A stretch of DNA of 64,000 bases, from the NCBI GenBank assembly GCA_033060915.1, contig CM065378.1, positions 38,888,001-38,952,000 on the forward strand. The letters run 5' to 3'. A program made the translations under genes and the position numbers. The notes below the pieces were generated by a model. It was not told the DNA's origin. It did not search any database and saw nothing but the letters and a program-made list of their open reading frames with translations. Below, piece by piece: positions 1 through 11,524 of this stretch. Within the stretch, counting starts at the first letter, position 1, and every line of letters begins with the position of its first letter. This stretch comes from Euryodendron excelsum. Taxonomy: Eukaryota; Streptophyta; Magnoliopsida; Ericales; Pentaphylacaceae.

Positions 1-436
1 TATGTTGTACAAGGACACTGTGTCTGTGGAAGTGGCGACCGGTAAGAGGGGGAGTAAAGGTAGTAACACACAAGTCGTGTAACTTTACCTGCCAAGCTGT
101 TCATGCGGCAAATGGGTTATATACCACCTCCCTTGCTCGCACATGCTTGCTGCTGATGTAAATGCCGGAAAAGAACCTTGGTTTCTATTTGACACATATT
201 ATACGATGGAAAAGTATGCACATGTGTACGCAGTTCCGTTTGTGCCAATATTGGCAAAGGATTACTGGCCGCGTTATGAAGGGCCTACTGTTCTCACAAA
301 CACTAGTCGCAAACGCGTAGTTCGAAAAGGTCAGCTTGAACACAGCAGAATTCCTAACGAAATAGATGAATTGAGGCAAAAACAGACATTCCATTGTAGT
401 ATATGCAAGGAGCCTGGTCATAACAGACGCTGATGT
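1..436 (+). pseudogene. MULE transposase, C-terminal remnant (SWIM finger plus zinc knuckle)
   Basis: The frame running through 98-433 encodes the end of a Mutator-like transposase. A SWIM-type zinc finger begins at 98 with CSCGKW and closes with CSH at 134-142. It is followed by the usual spacer (YYTMEKY, DYWPRYEGP) and a CCHC zinc knuckle reading CSICKEPGHNRR. A TGA stop at 431-433 falls just before the last knuckle cysteine (TGT at 434), so the knuckle is cut one residue short. Upstream of the SWIM motif the same frame carries a stop near 83 and the catalytic DDE part is outside the window. In MULE/FAR1-type proteins these modules bind DNA. Seen: motifs and stops. Inferred: a dead transposase fragment. 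The product could also be a domesticated FAR1-like gene, which I consider less likely given the stops. Confidence 0.75.
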
Positions 437-950
437 CCAACAAGAATAACAGAACATTAGGGGGGTAGACTATATGTTTTATGTGTAAAACGTGTCATTC
501 TAGCATGTACTGTTATATTAATCTATATGTTATATGTATTGTACCGTGTGATGCTTAATTTTAATTTGTTTGTAGTTAAGAAAACATATTACAATCTTAA
601 ATTAAATGTTAGTCTATGTGTTTAATGTATTGTAATATTTGATACTTGTGATTTTATAATTTTTATGCATTACACTTGGATACATATGTTTGTGGATGAG
701 TTTCATTCATTATACAGATTACCAAATCTAAAATCTAGTATGACATCACAATAACGAGATGGTGGACCGGCCGATACTACTGTACTTACTTTATATGCCA
801 GTCATCGTTCGTAGGTCGTGTGGGACCATGTGGTATGTTTTATAGTACTTTTACGTATTTCACATTGAAAGTTTATAAATTCAAATTTATTGACAATTAC
901 TACCATCTCATAACGCAATGTTTTTGTTTAACTAACAGGTTATTCAGCCT
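437..950. other. AT-rich spacer between transposase remnant and PMD gene
   Basis: No coding motif is visible. A GGGGGG-like run near 460 and short AT-rich stretches occupy the interval. It probably holds the 3' end of the transposase unit and the 5' region of the PMD gene that follows. Confidence 0.4.
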
Positions 951-3125
951 ATGAATTGTCGTCGAGGGGACACAGGTTTATTCACCGATAACGTACACCC
1001 CCGTATTATACCTTATCTGATTAGAGTGGGTTTCTATGGTGTTTACCGTGTGGGTCAAATATAGTACAATCATGCTTTGCTCACTCACCCTGGTCTAGAG
1101 ATGGCGCAAGGAGACTCACACTTTCCATTTGCCTGTTGGGGAGGCCACCATTACTTTACAGGATGTGTCTATCATATACAGGCTTCCAGTTGATGGAATG
1201 GCTGTTACAGGTTCCCTTGGTGTGGCCTCACCAGAGGGTTGAGCCCCTATTTTTGTGTAGCATTTAGGTGTTGCCCCCGGCCCCCAACATTTCAAAGACA
1301 GTTTTTGAAGATCAAGTGGTTATCTCAGAGGTTTAGGGCACTTGCAAATGAGGTCACAGTACAGTGTTATGCTAAAGCATTCATGCTCAGACTTATTGCC
1401 GGAGTCATGATGCCAGATCACTCTAGTACCTTGATGAAATCTATGTACTTACCATTACTAGCAGACTTCGATATTTGTGGCGGATACAGCTGGGGTAGTG
1501 CAGTTCTTGCATCGTTATACAAGGGGTTGTGTCGCGTTGTATATAGTGCCAGTTTCGAGATTGCAGGCCCCTTAGCATTACTGCAGGTAACCATAATATT
1601 TTCGTATGTATATTTTTCTTATATTTTGACTATCATATGACATTATTATCATATTCTATCTTTGATGAATCAGATTTGGGCATGGGAGAGATTCCCTCTG
1701 ATGTCGCCTAGGCGAACGGCAATAGTTGATACAGCTTCGCAACGGCCGTTGCTTATTGGCGCACTACAGTGTCCCCCTAGACCATTAGGGGGTAGGTGGC
1801 ATGATGATTTCCTCCTGACTGACGTCTTTACCCATGTCCTTACTGTTTACCGGGACCAGATGGACCGACTTCGATCGCAGGATATGAGTTCTAAATTAAA
1901 ATTACGTATTTACATCTATCTAAATACGTTACATTGTACGTTACAATTGATTGGACCCCATAACTTACATCCATCTAAATTTGTATTGTTCAGTTTGTTT
2001 GGACCCCATATGAGGCCCATATGGATTCTTTGCCAGACTACTGTCGTATTGGGAGTGACATTTGGAGAGCATCAGTGCCTCTTGTGTGCTTTGACGTTGT
2101 TGAGTTCCATCTACCAGATCGAGTTATACGGTAATTTGGGATAAGACAGTACATACCCCAGCCCGTGAACACGGGGAGGAATTTGCATAAGCTGGATCGG
2201 AGCGGGAAGAGCACAACAAATTGGAGTCTCTATCACCACCAGTATATCACAGAATGGGGACATAGGAGGGACCGTGTTGTTGATAGTGAGATTTCTTGTA
2301 CACCTATGGCATACAGTGATCCTTACATGGTATGGTATAGAAGTATCACTCGCCTACATATTGGGAATCCTGTCCTACACACTCAAAGAGGGTACTCAGG
2401 GGTTGGAGGCAGTATGATGGTATGTTCATTTAAATGTAAATTAATAATATTTTATATGAAAATCGTATTAAATTACTTAATTGTATTTTCAGGTGCAGGC
2501 ATGGACGGAGGTGTTCAACTTAGGAGATCGCGCTATTTTCGACTTTCCTAGTACCGAGGCATTGGAGAACGTATATGAGATACAGGATCATGCCATGGCT
2601 GCTTTATCCATCGTAGGCGAGTTGTAGCGTGTCCTACACCACCGACGGCCTTCCCAGGAGGTCAAGCCTTCTTTTACCCCTTCATCCTCTATGCCATGCA
2701 ACATGCAGCCTCCTGTCACCTCCGGACGCCTATCCACCTCTACGATATCTTCTTCCATGCATGGTGGGTATAGTGCATGGTACGTCACTCCTGCGCCTTA
2801 TTACCATCCTAGCCAGAGTTCTGGCACATCAGCACAGGGGCCTTCCTTTCCTACAGAGGCATACTTTAGCACACATGATCGTTGATTGGCCCACAATATG
2901 TCTCCAATTTTTTTCCAGGCTGACACGAGTCATAGTTATGATCCATTTGTAGCTGGTAGTTTTGGTTATGGGGGCCATGATTTTCACAGTGGATATACTG
3001 CTTCGACTTATGATGCCGGGCCGTCACAGGTGACGTAGGTACCCGGAGTCTATCCACCACAAGTGTATAGTCCTCGTGTTGATGTTGCAGGTACTCATGA
3101 GACAGATGATTAGCACAGGTTGCTC
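951..3125 (+). pseudogene. Plant mobile domain (PMD/MAIN-like) protein gene, decayed
   Basis: Ordered PMD motifs are spread over several exons and frames. RWRKETHTFHLPVGEATITL and LQDVSIIYRLPVDG lie at 1099-1200. AKAFMLRLIAG and MYLPLLADFDICGGYSWGSA lie at 1370-1505, then EIAGPLALLQ to 1586. After a GT-AG intron (about 1587-1671), IWAWERFPL and PLGGRWHDD follow. DIWRASVPLVCFDVVEFHLP starts near 2054, and DPYMVWYRSITR near 2320. An intron of about 2420-2492 precedes VQAWTEVFNLGDRAIF. The tail (about 2690-3120) is rich in Tyr, Pro, Ser and Gly. Lesions include TAG at 1096-1098 in front of RWRKET, a frame change between the first two blocks, and a TAA-type break near 2140. PMD proteins are widespread in plants, both as silencing factors (MAIN, MAIL1) and as passengers of MULE and gypsy elements. 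Its position directly after MULE transposase remains suggests a passenger gene. Confidence 0.72.
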
Positions 3126-3480
3126 AGGACGAGCAGCACGACGGAGGCCTTTGTAGAGGACAGAGAAACAGATGCAGTTGAAGATGTTATACTGGGAGCC
3201 ATTTTTAGACTTTTGTATTGTAAAAGATATTTTTATCTGTACACATATGTGGCATCATTTTCATTTGCATGCATTATTTATTGTATTCTTCTATTTTTAG
3301 ACGGATTCGATTGTTATCATTTCGATCATTATTGGGTATGAGTGGATCATTAATGAGTTTTTTTTAACCAAAATAAGTTATATTTTTAAATTTATTTCCC
3401 AAATATCAAATTGGCAAACTTCATTCCCAAAATTTATTCTCCAAAATGCCAGGCGAGCCAATGGCCACCTAAAAATTGGG
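3126..3480. other. 3' flank of PMD gene, no gene seen
   Basis: AT-rich sequence with a T/A run near 3360. A short reading frame at 3120-3341 ends in a hydrophobic low-complexity stretch and has no recognisable motif. Confidence 0.35.
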
Positions 3481-3668
3481 TTAGGCTAGCGGGCCGATGG
3501 GGTTAGGGTTAAGGTTAGGCTAAGGATAGGGTTAGGGTTAGGCTGCGAATAGGGTTAGGGTTAGGGTTATGGTTATAGTTAGGGTTCAGCTTTGCATTGG
3601 TGGCAAACCATTGTGTTGTTATAAACATGGTCCATAAAACTTGCTGCTGCTTTTAGGGTTAGGGTTCC
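3478..3668 (+). repeat. Degenerate (GGGTTA)n telomere-like tract
   Basis: GGTTAGGG and close variants (GGTTAAGG, GGTTATGG, GGTTAGGC) recur many times between 3478 and 3600, with a further copy near 3655. The unit is the 6-mer TTAGGG rather than the usual plant 7-mer TTTAGGG. It is interrupted by non-repeat bases such as GCTGCGAATA. This may be an interstitial telomere-like repeat or simply a GGTTAG-rich microsatellite; the sequence alone does not decide. Confidence 0.7.
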
Positions 3669-3869
3669 GGTTAAAGCATTGGTGCCTTAGGTCTGCTACA
3701 GTTAGGATTTTGGTTGCTAAGAATATTGTATGGCATTCTAATACAAACGTGTTCTTAATAAATGCTTTCAAATTAATATTTTTCATTAATTATTAAAAAC
3801 ATGTTCTTATTGAAAATCATTGTTAAAATAATGAATGAATTCTTTCAATAATTTACGAATTGTTTAAAT

Positions 3870-4480
3870 AATTTTATGTTAAATTTGTAAAAATTAGAAA
3901 AAATTAAAAATATTTTAATTTACATTAGTAAATTATTTTCATGAATTTAACATAAATGGATGAGGAAAATTATTTAAACAATGATTTTAACAATTCGTAA
4001 AAAGTAAAAAAAATTATTTAAAATTAGTTTTGCAAGTTTATAAACATATATATAAATTGTATTTAGTAATTTCGTATTTAGAAATAAATAAGAATTAGAT
4101 AATTTATTTTTTTATTAAAAACTCAATTTGTAAAAAACGAAATAAAAAATTAGTATTTTCATAATTATTAACAGCATGTTTTTAATGGAAATAAATTTAT
4201 GTTAAATTCGTAAAAATTAGTAAATAATTTGTAATTAGTAAAATTTAAAATATTTTAACTTAAATTAATATATTATTATCATAAATTTGACATAAATGGA
4301 TGAGAAAAATTATTTTAAAAATGATTTTAATAATTTTTAAATAGTAAAAAATAATTTAAAATTAGTTTTGCAAGTTTATAAACATATATATAAATTATAT
4401 TTAGTAATTTAGTATTTACAAATAAATAATTATTTTTTATGAAAAACTCAATTTGTAATTGCGTTTTTTTTAAAAAATGC
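3870..4480. repeat. ~340 bp AT-rich tandem duplication
   Basis: Two neighbouring copies share CATAAATGGATGAG (near 3951 and 4290) and then TAAAATTAGTTTTGCAAG and a following AACATATATATAAAT stretch (near 4020 and 4358). They are offset by about 339 bp. The copies differ by many substitutions and small indels, so the duplication is not recent. No coding capacity is visible. Confidence 0.7.
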
Positions 4481-4599
4481 AATAATAAATTGCGTTTAAA
4501 ATATTTAGAAAATAACATTTGCCAAATTGATATTTTGAAAATAAATTTACAAATATGAATTAATTTGGTAAAAAAACCAAAAAATTGAGGCAAAAAGGT

Positions 4600-4670
4600 A
4601 GCAGTGTCTATTGACAAAAGTGTCTATAGACAAAAGTGATGGCAATGTCTATTGACAAAAGTGATGGCAG
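4600..4670 (+). repeat. Short tandem GTCTATTGACAAAAGTG units
   Basis: Three near-identical 17-mers (GTCTATTGACAAAAGTG and one variant with TAGACA) occur in about 65 bases; the second spacing carries GATGGCA. Probably a local slippage repeat. Confidence 0.6.
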
Positions 4671-4689
4671 AGGTGTGGATTTGATGGAG

Positions 4690-5870
4690 TGAATGGTCTG
4701 GTCTGATGGTCCGACCTACTTATTCGATTAGGGTTCAAACCCGTTCGTTCCTTTTTCTTTTTCTTATTGCCTTCTAATGAAAAAAAAAAAATGACATTTG
4801 ATGGAACACTGTTACCGGACTTGGACGGTGGACCGGTTCATTATGTTACTTGTGCTTTTTTTATTTATTATTTTTTTATTGTTAAGGCTTTTTTGCTAAT
4901 TTTTTTTTAGTTTATATAGAGTCAACATTCACATAAATTTTGTATATTTTATACATTGTATAAATAATAATAAACCAAAATAAAATGTGAGAATAAATTT
5001 AATTTAAAACCTCATATTTAACATAAGCACAAACTAACCATTAAATCACTCTTTATAAATGCAATTTTACCAGACTAATTGAGTCCTTTCACATCTCGTA
5101 AACTCTCAAAACTCTTTAATCCTAAAATCATCATGAAAATAATACATGGTCAATTAGAATAATTTCTTCAAATGGGTCGATGTCCTAAGACTTGACCATG
5201 ACTCGACTTTGTCAATAGCACATGCTTAATAAAAATTATTCACTGCTTTTGCATTACACTAGGTCCTCACCTAAGTCCTAAAAAGTAAGAAGAGTCAAGA
5301 AATTCAATCAGGCGCGACCAATCATCAAGACAATCAACTGCATTGCGGGAGTAGCAAGGTAACATTTGGTGTACTGAATAATATTCCATGCTTAAGACGA
5401 AGACACGTGTTTTGTTAAATCTAGTCACTCCATGCAAGGGGTGGTCATGGCAATGGCCCGCTGTGTCTGTACATCATCAAGCTGGAGAATATTTTATAAG
5501 TTTGATTATTTTAATGGACAAATTTAAAATTTTTATTTGAGTTTTAGCACGGTGTAAAATATATAAAAATTAAAATATTTTAATAAATAAATATGTAATT
5601 AAATTTTATATTATTAAATATTGTTTAGAGAACAAATATTTATTAAACTTTTTTTTGATTAAATCAGTAAGTTTGAAAATTTAATTTTTTAATTGAGTGG
5701 GCATGAGATTTAATTATGGGTCCAATGTGAATTATTTTTAGCTGGTAGACCTAGTTTGACTAATATCCACTCCTGTTCTATGTCCATGATTGAGCTTTGC
5801 AAGCTTGTTTGAAACTTGAGGAAGGAAAGAAAGAGAAAAAGAGAAAATTTTAAGATTTATTTTTCTGTTT
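4690..5870. other. AT-rich upstream region of the glucosidase gene
   Basis: No ORF with a recognisable motif. The interval includes long A/T tracts (4780-4900, 5520-5700) and some mixed sequence near 5200-5470. It could contain distal promoter sequence for the + strand gene starting at 6278, but no element can be assigned. Confidence 0.3.
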
Positions 5871-5874
5871 AATT

Positions 5875-6280
5875 CTACCTTACCACGGAAAAGAGAGAGA
5901 GAAAAAGGCCAAAAAAAAGAAAAGAAAAAAAATCAGTCCGTCGCTTTCCCTCCACTTCTCTCTCCTTTTCTTTACAAAACAAAAAAGGAAAATAATTGTC
6001 CTTTCTTTTTCGCCTTCCTTCCCCTTCCCTCCCCCAAGTTGCAGCAGGCTGTCAGTTTGGCCTTTTTTTTTTTTCAGTTTCTTTGTTTCTTGGCCTCTCA
6101 AGCTGTGTTTTCAAAAGCTGAGACTGTATTATTGTCAATGGAGGAGTGCATGAACCCACGTTCTCTCTCACCCACCAACTCCCTCCATTGGCATCTTCAA
6201 ACCCACAGATAAATTCATTATTTTAATACTTTGTTTAGTTTAATCATTCCATTGTTATCTATATAATTACGGGTTTTGTG
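5875..6280 (+). promoter_or_regulatory. Pyrimidine-rich leader / promoter region of the GH31 gene
   Basis: A strongly C/T-biased stretch (about 5940-6090, with T runs near 6061) lies just upstream of the proposed first ATG. Pyrimidine-rich tracts are common in plant core promoters and 5' leaders. A TATA-like ATCTATATAATTAC lies at about 6257. Assignment rests on position and composition only. Confidence 0.3.
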
Positions 6281-8512
6281 CCACAAAACCAGATGGAAGC
6301 AACACCATTATTGAGAAGCACTAGTATAGCAGGTGGAGCATTGGCAGTATCGCCAAGAAAGCACCAGATTCATGGCCGCGCCGTTACCCTGTCTTATTCC
6401 TGCTCTGGGGTTCCAAATACGCCATTGAAGGTGTTGGTGAAATTCAAGAAACTCCAGTCTTTTCATTACGTGGGTCTTCAGACCCTCTTCACAGCAACAA
6501 CATCGACAACAGCAATATTTTCTCTGTTTCATTCCATCAGGTCTTGTCGTAGTGTGAATTTAGTTTCCGATTGCATTTGGTTTGGAAGCTTATTTTATAT
6601 GCCTTTGATGTTTGGTTTTGATATTGTTATTTTGTGGTGATATGAAGAGTTTGGGTGTGGCTTCCCATGTGTATGAATTGTCTTTAGACTATTGATGCAT
6701 GCTATCTATTTGCATTTTTGTTCCGATGTAGGAATAGGAGAATTGTTAAAAGAAATGTGTTTGATTGCATTGGTAGTTTTGTGAAAGAGGTGTGTAATGT
6801 TGTCGTGTCATTTGGGGTCTATTTCTGAGATCTCGGTTTTGGCTCTGCTTAACAAAATTGTCTTGTGCTTTCTAAAAGTTTTTATGTAATTCTTTAGTTT
6901 TTTTTGGATCATCATGGTAGATTCCTGATAGTCTTTCGGGATGCAGAAAGAAGAGAATTAACATTAGTGTCTAAGATGGCTGAGTTCGAAGAGACGGCAG
7001 CCACTTCTGACTTGAAATCAGGAAATATGGTTTTTGAGCCTATTCTAGAGGAAGGGGTCTTCAGATTTGATTGTCCTGCAGATCAAAGGGATGCAGCATT
7101 TCGGAGTCTTTCTTTTGTTAATTCCAAAGATAGGGATGCACCAATTATAAGTAGTCACAAAGTCCCATCATATACCCCTACTTTTGAATGTGTTCTTGGA
7201 CAACAAATTGTTCAAATTGAGGTCAGTGACATAGAATCATTTATTGTCTTCCCTATCATAAACATTTTCTTTATTAGATGTAGATTTGTATTGATTTGCA
7301 TCTGTAAATTGGCTGTACATTTCACTGATGTAATTGAATTTGGTTTTGATTTAGCTTCCAATTGGTACCTCATTCTATGGAACAGGAGAAGTTAGTGGAG
7401 AGCTTGATCGGACAGGGAAGAGAGTAAGTTAATTTGGTTTGTGATCAGTGAAAACTTTGTTTATGTTCTTCATGTATTGAGCCATTATGTTATATAAACA
7501 GGTTTTTACATGGAACGCGGATGCATGGGGTTATGGCCTTGGGACTATGTCGTTGTACCAATCGCATCCTTGGGTTCTAGCTGTTCTTCCAAGTGGAGAG
7601 GCACTAGGGGTTCTTGCTGATACAACACGACGTTGTGCGGTACTTGTTATGTTTGATTTTATTTCATTTTGTCATTATATGCTATCAAATGGATAACAGT
7701 CAATTATTTTGGTTTGTGAGCAGATTGATTTGAGGAAAGAATCAACTATAAATTTTCTTGCTTCATCATCATATCCTGTCATTACATTTGGTCCATTTGC
7801 TTCACCGGCAGATGTTTTGATAGCTTTATCTTATGCAGTTGGTAATCTTCTAAAGTGCCTTACAATTTTGTTCGTTAAATATGTAACATAACATCTTCTA
7901 ATGATTTTATTCATCTCTCCTGTAGTTTTCTATCTTAATTCCATGGAGACAAAGAACAAGAGAGAATGCCTATAAATTGTGTGCCATTGATTCTTTTTCA
8001 ACTTTGTTTACTGTATTCTTTACCTTTTTTTTGGGTGACAATTCACTGAGTTTTAACATGTCATCCGATATCAATCATCACTGTGGTTTTGGAAATTCTG
8101 TCAATGGAGGTATGGTGAAAATTATTGGAAGTAAGTCAGCACCATGAACTTATAAAAAAAAGAAGATAAGTCGGCACCAATAACATGTCATCCGATAAAC
8201 CTTTTTTTATCGCGTACAATTTTTTCTTCTTTTCTAATACATTTGTGCTTCATAATAGTTTCTTGATTTTCACTGGAAATTGTGATGTTTGTGTTTACCA
8301 GTTCAAGAAAATGCAAACATTTGGATGACATGGCTGATATTTATTTTCTTTTGTTCTGCCACTGTTGTTGTCTCCACTTGTTGTCTCCACTTCTGGGCAG
8401 TAACTTACAACTGGTAATTTTCTCATCAGGGACTGTATTTATGCCACCAAAGTGGTCACTGGGCTATCATCAATGTCGTTTTAGCTATGACACTGATGCA
8501 CGAGTTCGTGAA
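6278..8512 (+). pseudogene. GH31 pseudogene, N-terminal exons
   Basis: The first block (ATG at 6278 or 6293) encodes a Ser/Thr- and Arg-rich leader that could be a transit peptide; its 3' border is uncertain (a GT at 6549 gives matching phase). The second contains MAEFEE (ATG 6976), which may be the real start, as cytosolic homologues begin near here. Then come EPILEEGVFRFDC and the 23-residue block at 7355 (GTSFYGTGEVSGELDRTGKR). VFTWNADAWGYG follows at 7502, IDLRKES at 7724 and GTVFMPPKWSLGYHQCRFSY at 8430. This is the N-terminal beta-sandwich leading into the catalytic barrel. Junctions have GT and AG in phase, so this part alone looks undamaged. Confidence 0.8.
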
Positions 8513-8540
8513 GTTGTTACTTTTGCACTGAATGATGCTA

Positions 8541-8544
<4 letters not shown>

Positions 8545-8586
<42 letters not shown>
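8545..8586 (+). repeat. (CT)n microsatellite
   Basis: About 20 uninterrupted CT units just after the exon at 8430-8512 and just before the 3' end of a Helitron-like element. Intronic. Confidence 0.95.
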
Positions 8587-8588
<2 letters not shown>

Positions 8589-8932
8589 ACATATATATAA
8601 ACACTAGTTCTGGGTCTGTACAATGCACAAGATTGGAGTACCTTTTTAGATTCATTTAGATTCATTGATCATTCAAATAATTGAGGAGACAGTGAATATG
8701 CATTTCGTCTGAATTTAATAACCATAATGTATAATGGCTTGAGTTTTTGCTTTGTTTGTTTAAAAGTACATGTATGATACAATCTATTAAGTATCAAGAA
8801 CGCATTTATTCAAGGGTTCTAATTGAAGAAATTAAGAAGATAGTCCAATTGATTTTTAGAATTTGTATAGAACTCAAATGTTGTATAGATAGTATATATA
8901 TGAAATAGTATTATAAGTAAAAAGGTCTTGCT

Positions 8933-9111
8933 ATGTTAAGCATGTATTGTTTGGTTGTACAAAGTTTGAAAAATTATGAAAATGTGGCTCCCACACTAAG
9001 TATTACGAAACAATGCATGCTTAACATGTGCCTTAGCATGTACTTAGTGTGAGGCACACTTTTTTCATAGTTTTCAAAGCTTTGTACAACCAAACAATGC
9101 ATGCTTAACAT
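8933..9111. repeat. Long foldback with 70-bp inverted arms
   Basis: The left arm 8933-9002 (ATGTTAAGCATG ... CACTAAGTA) and right arm 9041-9111 are reverse complements with only a few mismatches and single-base indels, separated by about 38 bp. The spacer itself contains another copy of GCATGCTTAACATG near 9014. This is the architecture of a foldback MITE. If transcribed as part of the intron it would make a hairpin of about 70 bp. Confidence 0.85.
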
Positions 9112-9337
9112 GTGGCATTTGTCTGAAAAAATAAATGTATCTGAAGGAATAGTTGAGAAAATAGTTAATTGACTCTTAGGATTCTTATTTAATGCAGATG
9201 CAATCGTAATTTTTCTGAATGCATAACTGAGAAAATAGTCAATTTGACTTTTACGGTTTCTATCAAATGAGGATGCATTTCATTTTAAAAGGTCTAAGGA
9301 AGTACTATCTTTCAATAATTTCTTATTATTTTGCGCA

Positions 9338-9750
9338 GAGAAGAGAACTTAGATAAATAAAAAAACAAAGGATAAAAAGAGCTACTTGTCACAATCACAA
9401 TGACAATGGCCGATGCACAAGATTTATTTTTTTTAATTTTTTGGTCTTATTTTGTTGTAGTAATTTAAAAAGATGGCTCCTCTCGATCTTGTGATGCCTT
9501 CGGCCCAATTCTCAAGAGTTTTCTGGTCCTTTTACTTTTTTTAGTAAAAGCTTTTTTTTTTCAAGTGAGGGAATACACATTTTTTCCGTAAGTGTTGTTT
9601 GCATAGGGAAAAGAACCTAGATAAATTTAAAAAAACAAAGGTAGAAAAGAGACTCAAAATAAACCACTTGACGCAATCACAACTCCAATGGCCGATGTAC
9701 AAAAATTTGCTTTTTGATTTTTAGGTCTATAATCTTGTTGTAGTGATTTT
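9338..9750. repeat. Direct repeat inside Helitron-like element 1
   Basis: Two ~130 bp copies (about 9338-9470 and 9608-9750) share GAACYTAGATAAAT, AAAAAACAAAGG, CAATGGCCGATG and TTGTTGTAGT. The copies have diverged by roughly a fifth of positions by eye. Confidence 0.7.
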
Positions 9751-10822
9751 ACATTCAAAATAAATATTATAATACTTATTTAGTATTTAAAATAACTTAT
9801 TTTATGCAATTTAATTGTGTATTCATCTAACTATTTATGTTTAACTCGTTAAAGCATTTGTGTAATCTAATTGTGTATTCATTTAACTATTTAAGATTAA
9901 TTGTGTATTTATCTTAGTAAATGAGTATATCAATAGTTATTTTTCTTTAATATGTCTATGCAGTAATTTATGCACTTACATGAATATTGTCATTTATGTT
10001 TGCTCATGAACATAACATACATAAACCAATACAAATATAATGAATCTTATGTTCATATACCAACCTATATATGTCCATGAACCTAAAATATATATACCAA
10101 CATAAATACATATATAAATACTGTGAAACAATGTACTAACATGTGTAAATACATGAACCAAAACAAATGCAATCAAGCACAAAAAATATAAAAATTACTA
10201 AATATAATAAAAAAGAAAAACTCCATAGTGAGCCATGTGTTTATGAAATTTTAATGAAAAGAAACTTCATTATCTCCCCCAACCATTTCAATTATTATCT
10301 CATTATGTTAACAATTCGTCTTATATTGGCATGAATTTCTCACCAGTAATAAATAATCATGAAAATAAAGTATCATACTTTTTCATCTAAACAAGCACCA
10401 TAAATACATGAACTAATTAAGTACATTAAATAATAAGTACAAGGAATCATAGTCCAAAAAAATTACATGTATAGTGAACCAAAGAGACAACTAAATAATT
10501 ATTCATCATTTTTTATTGTTGAAACAAAAAATTTTTAATCAAAACTTTGGAGCCACTCACATGAGCCATTTGTTGCTACCACAGTGATAACAGCCTCCTT
10601 TCCTATATAATATATAAGTATATATATGTGTGTGTGTACATATCTATTCTTTGCCATTCAAATGTTATGTTCATTGTTTCTTTCCTTCTTTTTTTTTTTT
10701 TTTTGTTTGGTTATTTGATGACCAAGTTCACAATCATGTATTATGTGACATGAGATATATAGGCTTGGTTTCTCATTTTTGATGAGTAATATCTTATCCT
10801 GTCATTTTGTTATTGTAAAAGA

Positions 10823-10854
<32 letters not shown>

Positions 10855-11071
10855 CTTTCAAAAGAAAAAAGTAGAAAGATGTGAATTTTCTATTCTTTTT
10901 CGTATTCACTTCGACTTTCTAGACATTTTGTTCCTTGTATTTCCACTTATCCATTCACTTATGCAGGTGGCCAGAACATTTCGGGAGAAGGGAATACCTT
11001 GTGACGTCATTTGGATGGATATTGACTACATGCATGGCATGTTCTCCTTAGACAATCTTAATGTATATATA

Positions 11072-11491
11072 CTAGTGATTTAGCACGTTTTCTGACACAA
11101 TGTCATGTAAGTATTCTTCTCTAGTTCATTTTGTTCTTATTCTTACCTTCGCAAGTCTCTATCTTTTCTTTTCTTTCTTCGCCGGGTGATGTTCGATTTG
11201 TAGGCGATAACTGAAGCCTTCGGGTGCTCTCCGAGTACGCCTATGCCTGAAGGAGTATTTATAGAAGCATCTAATCCTATGTAATCCATCTGAACACAAC
11301 CTCATGACTGAATTTGTTCAAAAGTTCTACAGTGCCTTCTTTGTTGCCCCAGATTCACATAAAAGATATAGTTAATATGCCTGTGCCGAAATCATTCTCC
11401 TTCTTCTCTCGTTCTTCTATTTTCTTCCTTTTCCTTCTTGTCTTTTCCTCTTCTTTCCACTTTTATTTTTCAACAACTCCATTCACACACA

Positions 11492-11524
<33 letters not shown>

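Larger units (their letters stand above)
8604..10630 (-). mobile_element. Helitron-like element 1 (degenerate), antisense in an intron
   Basis: Read on the minus strand, the right-hand end (about 10560-10630) resembles the Helitron 5' end of element 3 in this window: a TATA-rich start, then GGAAAGGAGG. The left end is CTAG at 8604-8607 followed by T outside, with a degraded GTGCATTGTAC hairpin upstream. The 5' TC itself is not clear. The body includes a ~130 bp direct repeat (about 9338-9470 and 9608-9750, both with CAATGGCCGATG) and a large foldback. No RepHel protein is visible, so it is non-autonomous. Boundaries are approximate. Confidence 0.55.

Noticed and set aside
4327..4617. 96-residue minus-strand frame rich in Phe, Ile, Lys
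   Set aside because: Composition follows the AT-rich duplicated region; no motif or start context.
8456..8665. Glu/Arg repeat frame and Ser/Leu repeat frame
   Set aside because: Generated by the (CT)n microsatellite next to a real exon.
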